Shown: positions 46,313-57,733 of the stretch, one piece after another
How positions within the stretch are numbered: position 1 is the first letter of the stretch
Layout: each line of letters starts with the position of its first letter
NCBI GenBank assembly: GCA_001600175.1
Contig: BCJC01000004.1
Coordinates: 744,001-808,000, forward strand
DNA: 64,000 bases
Direction of reading: 5' to 3'
Source: Erythrobasidium yunnanense
Lineage: Eukaryota > Basidiomycota > Cystobasidiomycetes > Erythrobasidiales > Erythrobasidiaceae
Position numbers and translations under genes: made by a program
The notes under the pieces: model-generated
What the model was told of the DNA's origin: nothing
Database searches by the model: none
Seen by the model: only the letters and a program-made list of their open reading frames with translations

Positions 46313-47094
46313 CGTGACATCAAGCTTGCCACTCCTCGGTAAAGACTGTATTGCGTTGTCAGCTGTCGATTCTTTGCAGAGCGCGATATGTGCAATGCCG
46401 AGTGAGCGGTTTTTCGAGGAGTGGTATCGAACGCTGGACCTGTCAAGCGGGACCTCGTAGAACACCTTTACAGTGATCTATATGCGGTATTTGTAGGGAC
46501 GAGTTTCTGCATGCTGCTGACAGGCGCGATGAAGATGGGAGAGATGCACGAAAACATTCGCTCGACGAAAAGTACCAGCTGATGCACCATGCCGCTACAA
46601 CGTATGGTAAGTTGTTCTTGCATTGATTGACTCAGCGCTCAGCGCGATTGTGAGATGCAGCTGCTATTCTTCCAATCTGGCAGTCATAAGCCGAACGGCG
46701 AGCTCCGTACAAGCGAGAATGCGCCTTGCCGCTTGTGAGTATTTATCTGTGTATATCTTACGCGTAGCTGGGCTCAAGGAAGTGCCTAGGAATCCAGTAC
46801 ACGCGTGCCTATGACGCGTGCTCTTTGCGCGTCTCTGTCGCGTGCCTGCCTTCAAAACACGCGTAGATTGTTGTTGCATAACTCTGCGCAGCCGACAACA
46901 TGCTCTCTAATCTATATTATGCGCGCAAAGTGCTCTCTCTTCTTTCTTTTCTTCAACCCAAGTCATTCCTTCATCAGACCAACCCACAGTCTTTACACCA
47001 GTTTTCCCTCAGTTCGCAAGTCGACGAAGCATACACTGCTACTTTCCCTATCCCTTCCCCATCTCTTCACCTCAATAAACTTCCCTGAATCAAC
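46313..47094. promoter_or_regulatory. promoter region of the secreted repeat protein
   Basis: A 782-base region without a supported gene. The last ~200 bases before the ATG at 47095 are strongly pyrimidine-rich (CTTTCTTTTC and TCCCTTCCC-type runs), a pattern often seen upstream of highly expressed fungal genes. Confidence 0.55.
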
Positions 47095-49328
47095 ATGCGC
47101 TTCGCTGCTGCCCTAGCTCTGCCCGTCTTCCTGGCTGCTTCAGCTCTCGCCGACTGCTCGTGCGAACCTGATGCAGAGTGGGATGACTCTCCTCTCTTCC
47201 ATCCTAAGCCTATCAAACGCGTACCAAAGCTTGAGCCAACCGAGCAGAATATCCAGCAAGGCGTTCAGCAAGCTGTTCAGGGTCTGACGAACCAGAATGT
47301 GCTGCCTGCAGGTACGCTCATGCATGCTTCAAGTGCATATGCGCGTACTGACAACTCACTTCCTGTATAGGCGTTGCGCAATCCGTTCAACAGGCCATCT
47401 CCAGTGCCATCGAGAAGTCCAAGCAGACACAAGTCGCTGTGGTGGCAGAGTCGGCTGGTACGACTACTACATTCACAGTCACTCCAACACAGACTGTCAT
47501 GCCTACGGTCGTGCCCACTACTTCTGTGAACGTCAATGGTTCCACCGTCACAGACTATGTCACAAACTATGTCACCCAGACCATCACTGCTATGCCACCT
47601 GGTGCTACCATCCTCTCCAACCAGACTTTGGTAGCTCTCGACAATATTCAAGATGCCATCAACGATGCCATTGCTGCTGTCAACCTCTCCAAGACTGGCT
47701 TAGATGAGGCTGCACAAGGAGAGCTTTCGCACTGTCTGACCGCAGTATTGGAGAACGGAGGTCTTCCTGCTGGGTACTCGTGCATCTCGCAATCTGGTTC
47801 AACCTCTGCTGGTCTCAAGTCCACCTTCAACAACATCCTCGAGCAGTTCCTTGGTATCTTGCCAGCCAAGCTTATCGATGAGATCCAAGATGCAGTTATG
47901 CCTATGTTGACTGGCCTTCTCCCAAGCGAGACGACCCTGCTCAACAACATCAACTCTGCCATTTCTTCCGTCGTATCCTCGCTGTCTGGCAATTCGGTCA
48001 CTGCAGTACGTCTCATCTTCCTATAGCACCAATACGTTTACTTATGAACGATGTACTACAGCTCGAGATGATGCAGTCTTGCTACAGCATGGCCATCAAA
48101 CAGAACAGCAACTCGTCGTACCTGCAATGCTATATGAACAAGGGCGGTCCCTTCGACACACTCCAGACCGGCATGAACAGTGTCATTCAGCAATTTGTTG
48201 GCTATCTACCTGGAACAGTCCTCGAGAGCGTCCAGAACCTCACTGCATCCAGTCTCCAAGCCGGTGCCTATGGCGGTCTGTCTTCAATCGGCACGAACAT
48301 CACACAACAGCTCGACAATGCCCTGTCATCCGTAATCAACTCGCTATCTGGTAACTCTGTCACACTCATGCAACAGCTCCAGCAATGCGCCAACGAGTTC
48401 CTCATCTCCGGTAACGCAACAGCTGCACAGAACTGCATCGTCCAGAACCCAGCAAGCACTGCCAGAACAATGGTTGATAGCGTTGCCCAGCAGTACTCCG
48501 TACGTGTCTAGTCGCCATCTTTTACACGATCGTGCTGACCATCATATGCAGGGCTACCTTCCATCGTCCTTCTTCAGCGACTTGGCCTCGATCGTGTCTG
48601 GCATGAACGACACCAAGTTCAGCGAGGCTCAGCTGCACGGTGCTCTAGACCAAGCCTTCAACAACGCCAACATGGGACCAGCCTTCACCGGATGCTTCCT
48701 CCAAGTACAAGACTGCTTGATTGCCGAGATCCGCTCGACTGGCAACTACTCCAGCACCTGCCCTGGTCCAGTAACAGGCTGCGAGCTCATTGGCTCCCAG
48801 AACTCCACCGGCCTAGCCAACACTACCCTTTCCTCTGCCCCTCTTGCCGAATCCAACTCTACTACCGTTCTTCCCGCTGCCAATGCAACCGAATCTGCAG
48901 TATCATCTGCAGCTACCGTTCTTCCAACATCCATCAGCGACGTCTCATCCTCTGCAGCACTTACCACAACCGATGCTTCTAGCTCTGTCGAGTCTGCCGC
49001 ATCTTCATCCGTCGCATCTTCATCTGCAGCACCAACATCTTCCGCTGGCGATGCTACATCCTCGTCTTCCTCCGAAGTCCCAGTCTCTGAGACCTCCACC
49101 TCTGCTTCAAGCTCTTCTGAACCCGCGTCAAGCAAGGGAGCCTCGTCTTCCTCGACTTCAAGCTCCGTCGGATCGACAGCAGTCGTAGAGGACGCGTCTT
49201 CGACCGCCGCCGTGCCCGTTGTAGCTCCTACACAGCGCCTAACGCGTCGCGAGACTGCTAAGGCAAACATGAAGCGAAGTCACGCGAAACTCCGTATGAT
49301 ATACGAGAATCACTACGAGAAGATCTAA
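47095..49328 (+). CDS. secreted repeat-containing Ser/Thr-rich protein
   Basis: Four exons (47095-47311, 47371-48005, 48062-48499, 48552-49328) give 688 residues. The signal peptide MRFAAALALPVFLAASALA is followed by DCSCEPDAEW, with a KR site soon after. The central part is built of repeats: a helix of the type NNINSAISSVVSSLSGNSVT recurs as DNALSSVINSLSGNSVT, each followed by a Cys-x13-15-Cys module (MQSCYSMAIKQNSNSSYLQC; LQQCANEFLISGNATAAQNC; FTGCFLQVQDC) and then a helix such as SVIQQFVGYLPGTVLESVQN. Many N-x-S/T sites are present. About 170 Ser/Thr/Ala residues follow, then a basic tail (RLTRRETAKANMKRSHAKLR). There is no GPI signal. It looks like a secreted cell-surface or effector-like glycoprotein; function unknown. 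Confidence 0.8.
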
Positions 49329-49513
49329 GGGTAGGAGAAGTTGTAAGAAAAGGCAGAAGGGCTCGCAGGTCGGCTTTCCCTGGATGTATAGTAGCTAGGA
49401 CTCTCGTTGCTTTGGCAGTTGTGTAGAAATACAATATGCTCGTCCGTCTTGCTTTTATCTTTGGCGTCTCTATTCGCTCTGTTTGCTACACGTATTGTTC
49501 TTGCTCATACCAG

Positions 49514-50974
49514 CTATCCGAAGTTTGACCAGTTCATCCCACCTCTGCCGCGTTTCGCGGGTCCACCCCGGCCAGCAGCAGGTCGACGTAAGACCGGTAC
49601 CTGAGGAGTGCTCTTAGGCGGAGCTTGACTCGCTTGACTACTTTCCGCCTTTACTGCCTTCTTAGGTTTGCTAGGTTTAGGAGGGTCTGGTGATTCCGCC
49701 TTGCTCGGCGGAGGCAATTCTAAAGCACGATGGTCTTCTTCTGATGATGGTGACGCAACTCGTTGTCGCTTGCCAGCCTGTAAATCACCGTTCGAGCACT
49801 CTTCTGTTTACAGCGCGCTGCAAGCTTACCTTGCTTGACGGCTTATGCACCTGTTCTTCATCGTCTTCTGCCGGCTTAGCAACTTCCTTCTCGTCGCTCG
49901 ACTCTTCGGTAGCAGAACCGTCCATGTCGACATCCGGTTTGGCTTTGCCCTTCCCTTTGCTCTGTCTTCGCTCCTGTGCTGGAGAAGGTGACTTCGGCTT
50001 TGAAGGCGATCGACGCTTGCTAGTAGTCTTTTGAGTAGGGGGAGAGTCCATCGTAGCATCGGGGTCTTGTGCATCCGATCGAGCGGTTTTCGTCGACTCT
50101 GTTGCAGCTTCTGCATTGCTTGCCTGCTCTGGAGCGTCGGACAAGCCAGCGATTGTATCTGCGTACCGGAGTCAGCGTTGATAGATCGCGATGTAGAGTG
50201 TCTCACGTCTTTGATCTTTGGCTACGCCAGCTGCGGTCTGGCCGAAACGCTGCATAGCTGCAAGCAGGAGGTCATCGATAACAATGGGCTTTTTGGCTGC
50301 CTCATCAATGGTCTAGAGGTTCATAATCAGTGACACACAACACCTGCATCGAGCTGTACGTACATGCGGATGCTCTTCCAGCTTGGTCACCCCTGCCGAA
50401 AGGATCGCCTGAGCGATGCCAACCAGCGGGCTGATCATCAGATCATAAAGCAGGACGTGACTGGTAGCTTGCGACAGCTTGTCTAGTCTGAGCTTGAAAG
50501 AAAGGGAAGGAAGATGCAGCAGGACCTCCAATTCTGCATCGCTCTTGATTGTTAGATCGGCTTTCTGATTGGCATATTTTGCATAGTCTGAGAGCTCTTG
50601 GAATAGTTGGGAAGCAGCTTCTTCTGCTTTGAGGTCCGATATCTGGCTCTGGGATTGGCTTTGCTGAGACTCTGAGGTCGAGGTGACATCTCGCGCTGAG
50701 ACGCGAATGCGGACATGAAGAGCTCGTAGCTCGCTGAATACCTCACACCAGACACCAGATCTGATATCTGTCAGAAGTACCACAAGGCGCGATGTCTTTA
50801 TGGTGGATGCGATCTTCATATAAACAGGAAGGCCGTTCATATGCGTGTTTTCCGGGAGCTTGAGCCATTGCGAAGAGGTTTCAGAGGATAGCAAAGCGAT
50901 GTCTTCCTGTTTCGGGGCGTCAGTACGTGCTGTCGATGCCCTCCAATTCCACTCACCTCAGTCACGTCGTCCAT
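49514..50974 (-). CDS. XLF/Nej1-like non-homologous end-joining factor
   Basis: Probably the fungal XLF (Nej1) protein that works with Ku, Lif1/XRCC4 and ligase IV in end joining. The start MDDVTE splices to EDIALLSSETSSQWLKLPEN. The head-domain-like region includes GLPVYMKIASTIKTSRLVVL, LTDIRSGVWCEVFSELRALH, and, after a Ser/Gln loop, LEVLLHLPSLSFKLRLDKLS and HVLLYDLMISPLVGIAQAIL. The Trp near the N-terminus followed by LLTD-x-W is the usual fungal XLF pattern. A helix (IDDLLLAAMQRFGQTAAGVA) and a long Lys/Ser/Pro-rich tail follow, ending RGGPAKRGRGGMNWSNFG; a short basic tail ending in an aromatic is reminiscent of Ku-binding tails. Assignment rests on motif layout. Confidence 0.6.
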
Positions 50975-51280
50975 GGCGTCTGGGTCTGCTCATTTAGATA
51001 TAGACTGTTGTGGTTGATTATTGCGTACTGATGTATATCGTTTCGACCTGCCCTTGACCGCGCTTTTGCCCTTTGCCTTCTGTTTCTCCCCAATTCAAAG
51101 GCTTTGCCCAGCTCAGCGTTGCTACGAGCAGGAATCACAGTCGCCGAATCGCACTACTAACACTGTAAGTAACAGCTTACAATGGAGGTCAAGGCTTTTG
51201 TTGATGTTCTTGATGCATGGATTCTCGCGGTAAACAGCTTTCAAACGACACCCCCAAAGCCCCGTCAATACATCTAAACA
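50975..51280. promoter_or_regulatory. divergent promoter, XLF-like gene and alpha-tubulin
   Basis: A 306-base region between divergent start codons. No specific element recognised. Confidence 0.45.
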
Positions 51281-53397
51281 ATGAGAGAAGTCATTTCTAT
51301 CCACGTAGGACAGGCTGGATGCCAGCTCGGAAACGGTGAGCGAGCAGAACGAGCGAGGAGCCCAGCTCAGGCCTCAGCTGGACGAGCGAGGTTTCGCCAG
51401 CAGAAAAGGAGAGCAGAGACTGACCATGCACACAATATACGATACATAGCATGCTGGGAGCTGTACACGCTCGAGCACGGTTTGAGGTGAGTTCTCTAGC
51501 TAGTGCCTTGAGCGGGCGACCCAGCGAGCGAGCAGAAGCGCTGACCTGTTGAACGCGTCTCTTCACAGCCCTGATGGTCGCATCGAGGCTCCTGGAGGCA
51601 AGTCGGACGATGGGTACGCGCTTACAGGCTTTGCCTCTACATAATAACCATTGGACAAGTATCGCTCAATAGGTTCTGCTGGCAGCTTTTCTACCTTTTT
51701 CAGCGAGACTGGATCAGGCAAATACGTGCCCCGATCCATCTACGTCGAGTCAGTCATGTTACAACTGTAGCTTGCTGCTCTCGAGCTGATCCTCGGTCTT
51801 CGACAGTCTCGAGCCAAATGTAGTCGACGCCGTCCGAACTGGCAAATACAGAGGCCTCTTCCACCCAGAGAGTTCGTAGTGAAATCCAATGCTACTCAGA
51901 GACATACTCTAATGACTATGCGCAGCCCTCGTCACCGGCAAGGAAGATGCTGCCAACAACTGTAAGCGCGAGCGTGCGAGCATTCGAGGCGCAATGAGCT
52001 GACTTGACCCTCTCGATAGACGCTCGTGGTCACTACACGTATGCGAACAAAGCAATCTCAGATGCGACTATCTCTGACACTTTTCAACCTCCGCAGCGTC
52101 GGAAAAGAGCTCATCGACACCGTCCTCGACAGACTGCGCAAGCTAGCTGACGCATGCAGCGGTCTGCAAGGTATAACTACTTACCATGTATACAGATTTA
52201 TAGACTGAACATTGCTCCAGGCTTCTTCGTCTTCCACTCCTTCGGAGGTGGTACTGGATCTGGTTTCGGTGCTCTTCTGCTTGAGCGCCTCTCCACCGAC
52301 TACGGAAAGAAGAGCAAGCTCGAGTTTGCCGTCTACCCCGCTCCTCGCATGTCCTCCTCCGTCGTCGAGCCGTACAACTCCGTCCTCACCACTCACACCA
52401 CCCTTGAGCACGTAGACTGTTCGTTCATGGTCGACAACGAGGCTATCTACGATATCTGCAGGAGAAACTTGGGTGTTAACTCGCCTGACTTCACCAACCT
52501 CAACAGACTTATCGCTCAAGTCGTCTCCTCCATCACCTGTTCGCTCAGATTCGATGGTGCCCTCAATGTCGATCTCAACGAGTTCCAGACCAACTTGGTA
52601 CCTTTCCCAAGGTCCGCATACCCTTACCTACGCGGCTTGACCGAAGTAGCTGACTTCCCCTCCTACCAGAATCCACTTCCCTCTAGCTACCTACTCGCCC
52701 ATCATCTCCGCTGAGAAGGCTTCCCACGAACAGAACTCCGTCGCTGAGATGACCTTTGCCTGCTTCGAGCCAAACAACCAGATGGTGAAGTGCGACCCCA
52801 GACAGGGCAAGTACATTGCTTGCGCTCTACTCTACAGGTGCGGTGGCCGTCTCCCGTATGCAATCGCTTGAAGCTGATCTGTATTACGTTACAGAGGTGA
52901 CGTCGCGACCAAGGACTGTAACGCTGCCGTCGCATCCATCAAGACCAAGCGAACGATCAGCTTCGTCGACTGGTGCCCTACGGGATTCAAGCTCGGTGTT
53001 TGCAACGAGCCTCCTGTGCAAGTACCAGGAGGAGATCTCGCCAAGGTCTCCCGTGCTCTTTGCACGCTCTCAAACACCACCGCCATTGCCGCTGCATGGG
53101 GCAGACTCGACCACAAGTTCGATCTCCTCTACTCGAAGAGAGCCTTCGTGCACTGGTTGTGAGTAACACTTCGAGTTGTCTCGCATGGCTATAACCTGCT
53201 AATGACTGGTTTTGCGACAGCGTCGGTGAAGGTATGGAAGAGGGAGAGTTCTCCGAGGCTCGTGAGGACTTGGCTGCCCTCGAAAAGGTGAGCTTCGGAA
53301 TCATTGTCAATATGGATCCGCTAACGCGCCCTCATCTCTTCAGGACTACGAGGAGGTTGGCAACGATGGCGACATGGGTGTTGAGGAGGAGTACTAG
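51281..53397 (+). CDS. TUB1: alpha-tubulin
   Basis: A subunit of the microtubule heterodimer, essentially full-length (about 445 residues). The N-terminus [18 protein letters not shown] joins [20 protein letters not shown], then [60 protein letters not shown] and the GTP loop [17 protein letters not shown]. Later come [37 protein letters not shown] and the helix [20 protein letters not shown]. The C-terminus ends EEEY, the usual acidic tail with a removable Tyr. Intron density is highest at the 5' end, where the first exons are only about 55, 37 and 45 bases. The last intron is near 53288-53343. Confidence 0.95.
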
Positions 53398-53722
53398 ATG
53401 CGCAGATCACCTCGGATCGGAACTCAACTTAGATACATGACCTCTCGTGCTACCTATGTTTTCGAAAACCTTCTCTTCAGTGCTCACTCTTTATTTTCTT
53501 CTTCTTCGGTAATTTACGTGGCTCATCAGGCTAAGGGCTTTGCAAGCAATGACTCTGGCATGCACAGCTCAAGGCTTTCATTTGGAGCTAATACTTGGTA
53601 TTTGGCTGTCACCATTTTCACTTTCCATTGCTTGGTCGAGGCTGACCTCTGACATATCAAGCCTAATTCAACACATATGCTATTCAACACCCCGCTTCGA
53701 GGCGACATACACACACTATGAA

Positions 53723-54917
53723 CTACTTCACGAGATGCTTGAGCTCATCCAGCATGCCTCCATCGCTGTATGCTTTCTGCAAGACAGCAGTCAACGCCAA
53801 CTCAGCTTGTATCCCATGACGCAAACAGCCGGCCTCTTACCTTGAACGAGTCACGCTCCTGCCATCGCTGCCAGAACTTGTCAAGGTGCTCAAATCTATG
53901 CGTGAGATCGGTATGCATGGGTCCGAACTTGCCAAAAGCAATGGCTGGCAAGAAGAAACAAGACACATCAGGCTCCGCCAGCTTCTGCGTATTGGATGAA
54001 GCTTACCTGTGCAGAGGGTGATATCGGCGAACTAGATCGAACAAGGCAAAGTAAGCTGATGTGCGACCATTTGAGCAGGACTAAACGAGACTGACGGTAG
54101 GCTCGTTGCCTCCCAAGACCCAGCTACGGCCGTCACTGAAGTGCTGATTCATCTGAGCACCCATTGCCAAAGCTTCTTTGCGGCAGTGTTCTCCCCAGGC
54201 CTCATTCTTGGTCAGCTCAAGATCTGGTCCGAGACCTTGGTGGAGGACTTTGTACGCGATATAACGATCAGCGACTGCTGAACACCCTCATTGTTCTTTC
54301 CACTCACCGTGGAATGCAACTGTTAGCCTGTAGAGCAGGTGCACCCAGATCTTCTGGTCCCAGCTTTGGTCGAGACTGGGCAGCAGTGAAGAAGGAGAGT
54401 CAGATCAGACACCTCTCAAGCTCTCGGGGAAGTTGTCTCACCCCTGCTCCAGCGGGTTCTCGCCCATGATCTTTCTACCGGGGTGGACACCGTCGAGGTA
54501 GCGAGCAATTCCCGTGGATTCCGACAAGACAGTGCCGTCTGCGAGCTTCAGAGCCGGGGTCTCGCCTAAGAAAGTCTTTCAGTATGTTAACAAGCTTTGC
54601 GGCACGAAAGATCTCCACCTTGAGGGTTCAGCTTGTGGTGCTTCCAGCTCTTCTGGTCTCCCTTCTCGAGCATGTTCAGGATGACCTCTTCATACTGGTC
54701 TGCTATGCCCTTCTCATGCATGAAGAGTCTGAAGGAGGGGATATGTTATCAGCCCCTATCCGGCTATCGAACGTTGTGACCGGTTGGCTTACCTGACGCG
54801 CTGAGGGTTTGGGAAGGCGCTATGCAGTAGGGATCAGTTGTCAGTCTGTTGTAGTCTGGTCTTCCCACAACGCCTGCAAGCACACCTTGGCGAAGTGTAG
54901 ATGGTTCCTTTGGACAT
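53723..54917 (-). CDS. glutathione S-transferase
   Basis: A cytosolic GST with an N-terminal thioredoxin-like domain and an all-helical C-terminal domain. It begins MSKGTIYTSP, then AFPNPQRVRLFMHEKGIADQ, YEEVILNMLEKGDQKSWKHH, KLNPQGETPALKLADGTVLS, ESTGIARYLDGVHPGRKIMG and ENPLEQ. The C-terminal domain ends FGKFGPMHTDLTHRFEHLDK, FWQRWQERDSFKKAYSDGG, and a final Lys. TPALKL and LSEST mark the glutathione-binding site. The gene is split by about eight short introns. It is divergent from Ask1. Confidence 0.88.
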
Positions 54918-55206
54918 TTTGTAGGGCAGTATGGGTATGCGAAGTGACTGAGGAGCAGTAGAATGGGTAGAAGAAAGGAAAGGAAGCAGCTTTATGCAAG
55001 TGAAGGGCAATCATTTCGGTCAGCCGACTACTGGCTAGCCGCGGAGCTCTTATGCATTTCGAAAGTCGGCGTCAGAATCAGCATACTTCGGTAGCAGCTT
55101 CACGTAAACAAGACATTCAGATGTTCCGTTGTAGCATCCAGCTTTATCGCTGATCTTGACGCGTAAATGGCCTCTGTTATCTTTCTTCTTGTTGTTTCTC
55201 CCAATA
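54918..55206. promoter_or_regulatory. divergent promoter, GST and Ask1
   Basis: A 289-base region between divergent start codons. An ATG at 55168, in the region just before the chosen Ask1 start, is not supported by conservation. No element identified. Confidence 0.45.
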
Positions 55207-57635
55207 ATGAGCGGTACTCGCGTGTACTATGACCTGAACAATCTGCGCAACCTTTCGGACGACGAGATACGCCAGCTGAGCCCTCGAGAATGCGCTGCTG
55301 CCAGCGAGCAGGCCGACCAGAATATCGTCAGAATCCTGCAAGATATCGACGCCCACTTCGCGGCAGCAACGAGGACAGTCACAGACAGGCTCATTCCAGC
55401 TGTAGAAGCGTACGGTGGCAGTAGCAAGCGCTCGTGGGACAGCGTAAAGGTGGGCAGTCGCTATGCTTTCTTACGGCCTCAAAAGATTAATGCTCTGATA
55501 CTGATTCGCACGCGCGCACGTAGCTCTGGAAGTACTTCTTCGAAACAGCTGCTGGACTGCGACTGCACGAAGGTACTGCTCTGCCAGAATCGCCGGAAAG
55601 ACGCGCAGAAACAGCAAACAACCAGGAAGCAGCAGGAGACTACACCGCAGGCGAGGAGACTGCAAAGTATCACCGCACAAGGCACACCACCGCATCCGGA
55701 AGCCCATCATCTGGCGATGAAGAAGACTCGCGGTCTGAAGCATCTACGCCTAACACAACGGTTCGGGCTAGAAGTACCAGCCCAGAAGCCGTACCGCAAG
55801 CTGTCAACAAACCAACAGAAGTGAAGCATGCAGCCAGGGATGTCAAAGGCAAAGGAAAAGCTGCCAGTAGCAAGAACGGTACAGAACCGGCGTGGGAAGA
55901 GCAGGAATCGCCTTTCGAGCGCCTTCAGCAAGATATGGCCAGGACAAGGTTGACAAGCGAGTCTCCCTTCTCTGCTGCGTCTTACAGTATGCCTCAAGCG
56001 CCTGCGGTGGCCCGGTCTAGCGAGGCTGCCGCCCTGAAGCAACAACAAGAACAGCAGCAACGGACCGCCAAGCCAGCTACGCGCTTACGAGATCTTTCGA
56101 TGGACTCTCCGGACTTTGAGCGGCCAGCTTTGGAGACTATGTCCTTCCAACATCCGAGAGACAAGCTTCAAAAGCAAGGAAACCCAGCCGGCGACAGCCA
56201 AGATCAGCTTCAAGGTCGCATATCACAGCAAGAGTACCGTAGAGACGGATCCGAAGCACCTTCAACTGTCGGGAAAGCAAGCGATTCCTCCAATATCTAT
56301 CCTTCTTTCGACCTGTCTTCCGCCTCTTCTGCGAATCCTCAAGTAGGGCCTTCTCCTGCATCTTCCTCTTTCTTTGCTGCCAGTCCTCAACAACGCAGAC
56401 CTTCTGTCTCACGGCGGCAAAGCGGAGGCAATAATTTGTTACTCCAGAAAGTCTTGATCAAGAACATGAGGGGCAAAGATGGACGGCCGAACGCTTCTAC
56501 ACCTGCTCGCAAGTCTATAAAGGCCAAAGACTTGCCTCAGGACCTACCGCAGCATTGGAATGGTCTGGCGGATCTATCTGCTACACCCCTCTCGTCCTTC
56601 GACTCGCCTCAAAAGTCGACTACCCCAAGGTTCAACAGCAAATTCCGTACGGCCAAAGACAAGGATGTTTCAATGGGTCAAGAAGTCAATCAGCAGAATC
56701 GAGGCGTTCCTTTCTCAGCATCTGGCGAATCTTTGGCGTCCTTCGCATCGACCAGCCAGGCTGGTTCGTTTGCATTACATGACTTCCGTCCTCCGGCATT
56801 CAGTGTTGGTAAGAGCAGACTTACAAAGACGCCAGCAAAAGAAGCCGCCAGGCTCATTACGCGTGACGCCCTACAAAAAGCAGCATTACGCGCCGGTGGT
56901 GGGATGGAAGACGCCAACCTCGATAGTCCGGCATTCGAGCCTCCTAGTGTAGTCAAGAACTGGGCTACTCGAGGCTATGCAGGTGGAGCGTTGGATGGGT
57001 CAGTTCGCGGCAAGCAGAAAGCTGTCTCAACGGAAGCTGGAAGTCCAGCCATAGAGCTTGATGGTCTGCATTGGGCACCACCCTTACTTATGCAAACCGA
57101 AGATACCGATGAAGAGAGCTTCGAGGCAGAGTTTGAGCCATACGAGCAGGCTGTTCCTCCTCCTCCTCAGCCCAATTTCGGTCATCTAGCAGACGATGGC
57201 GATGAGGTCAGTCGAATGGCTGCAAAAGAAGACCAGCCTGCTGCAGAACGCATAGAAGACGATTGGGGAGACTCATTCGAGGGCGAAGAGGATGCATCGT
57301 TGGATCAGCCAGGTATGGGAGGGCAGGACATCTTCGAAGAGACGGAAGTCCCTGTAGCGACGGGCAACGAAGACTCTTATCGTGAACAATCGTTCGACGA
57401 GTCCCGATCGTTTGAGGAAGAGACTCTCTTTGGCGCTAAAGCAGCAGAGAGGCAACGCCAACGAGCTGCTGGGCAGGGCAACAATGGACAGCTTGAAGAT
57501 GACCAGGGTGCAGGCTTCTTGCTTAGAGGCCCAGCTGCGGAGGATATGGTGACACTGCACGGTGGTAGATTGCTGGAGAGTCAGCCGTTTGAGGCATCGC
57601 CTCTGGCAGGCAGGGATGCTAGATACGGGTTGTAA
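55207..57635 (+). CDS. ASK1: DASH complex subunit Ask1
   Basis: A subunit of the DASH/Dam1 ring that couples kinetochores to microtubules in fungi. Two exons (55207-55449, 55524-57635) give 784 residues. The Ask1 domain is the first ~85 residues: LSPRECAAASEQADQNIVRI, LQDIDAHFAAATRTVTDRLI, PAVEAYGGSSKRSWDSVK, and across the splice LWKYFFETAAGLRLHEGTAL. A conserved downstream motif, ESPFERLQQDMAR, is also present. The rest (about 650 residues) is disordered and rich in Ser, Pro and Glu with many SP/TP sites, typical of filamentous and basidiomycete Ask1 and much longer than the 292-residue yeast protein. ATG 55207 is chosen because MSGTRVYYDL directly precedes the conserved domain. Confidence 0.88.
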
Positions 57636-57733
57636 ATGTTGTAGTCGAGCGGGAGCAATCGCACTATCTATGACTCGCGTTTTGGGCGAGTGAATTTCCC
57701 AGATTATAGAAGCCCACGAATGCGCTCTCAGTA

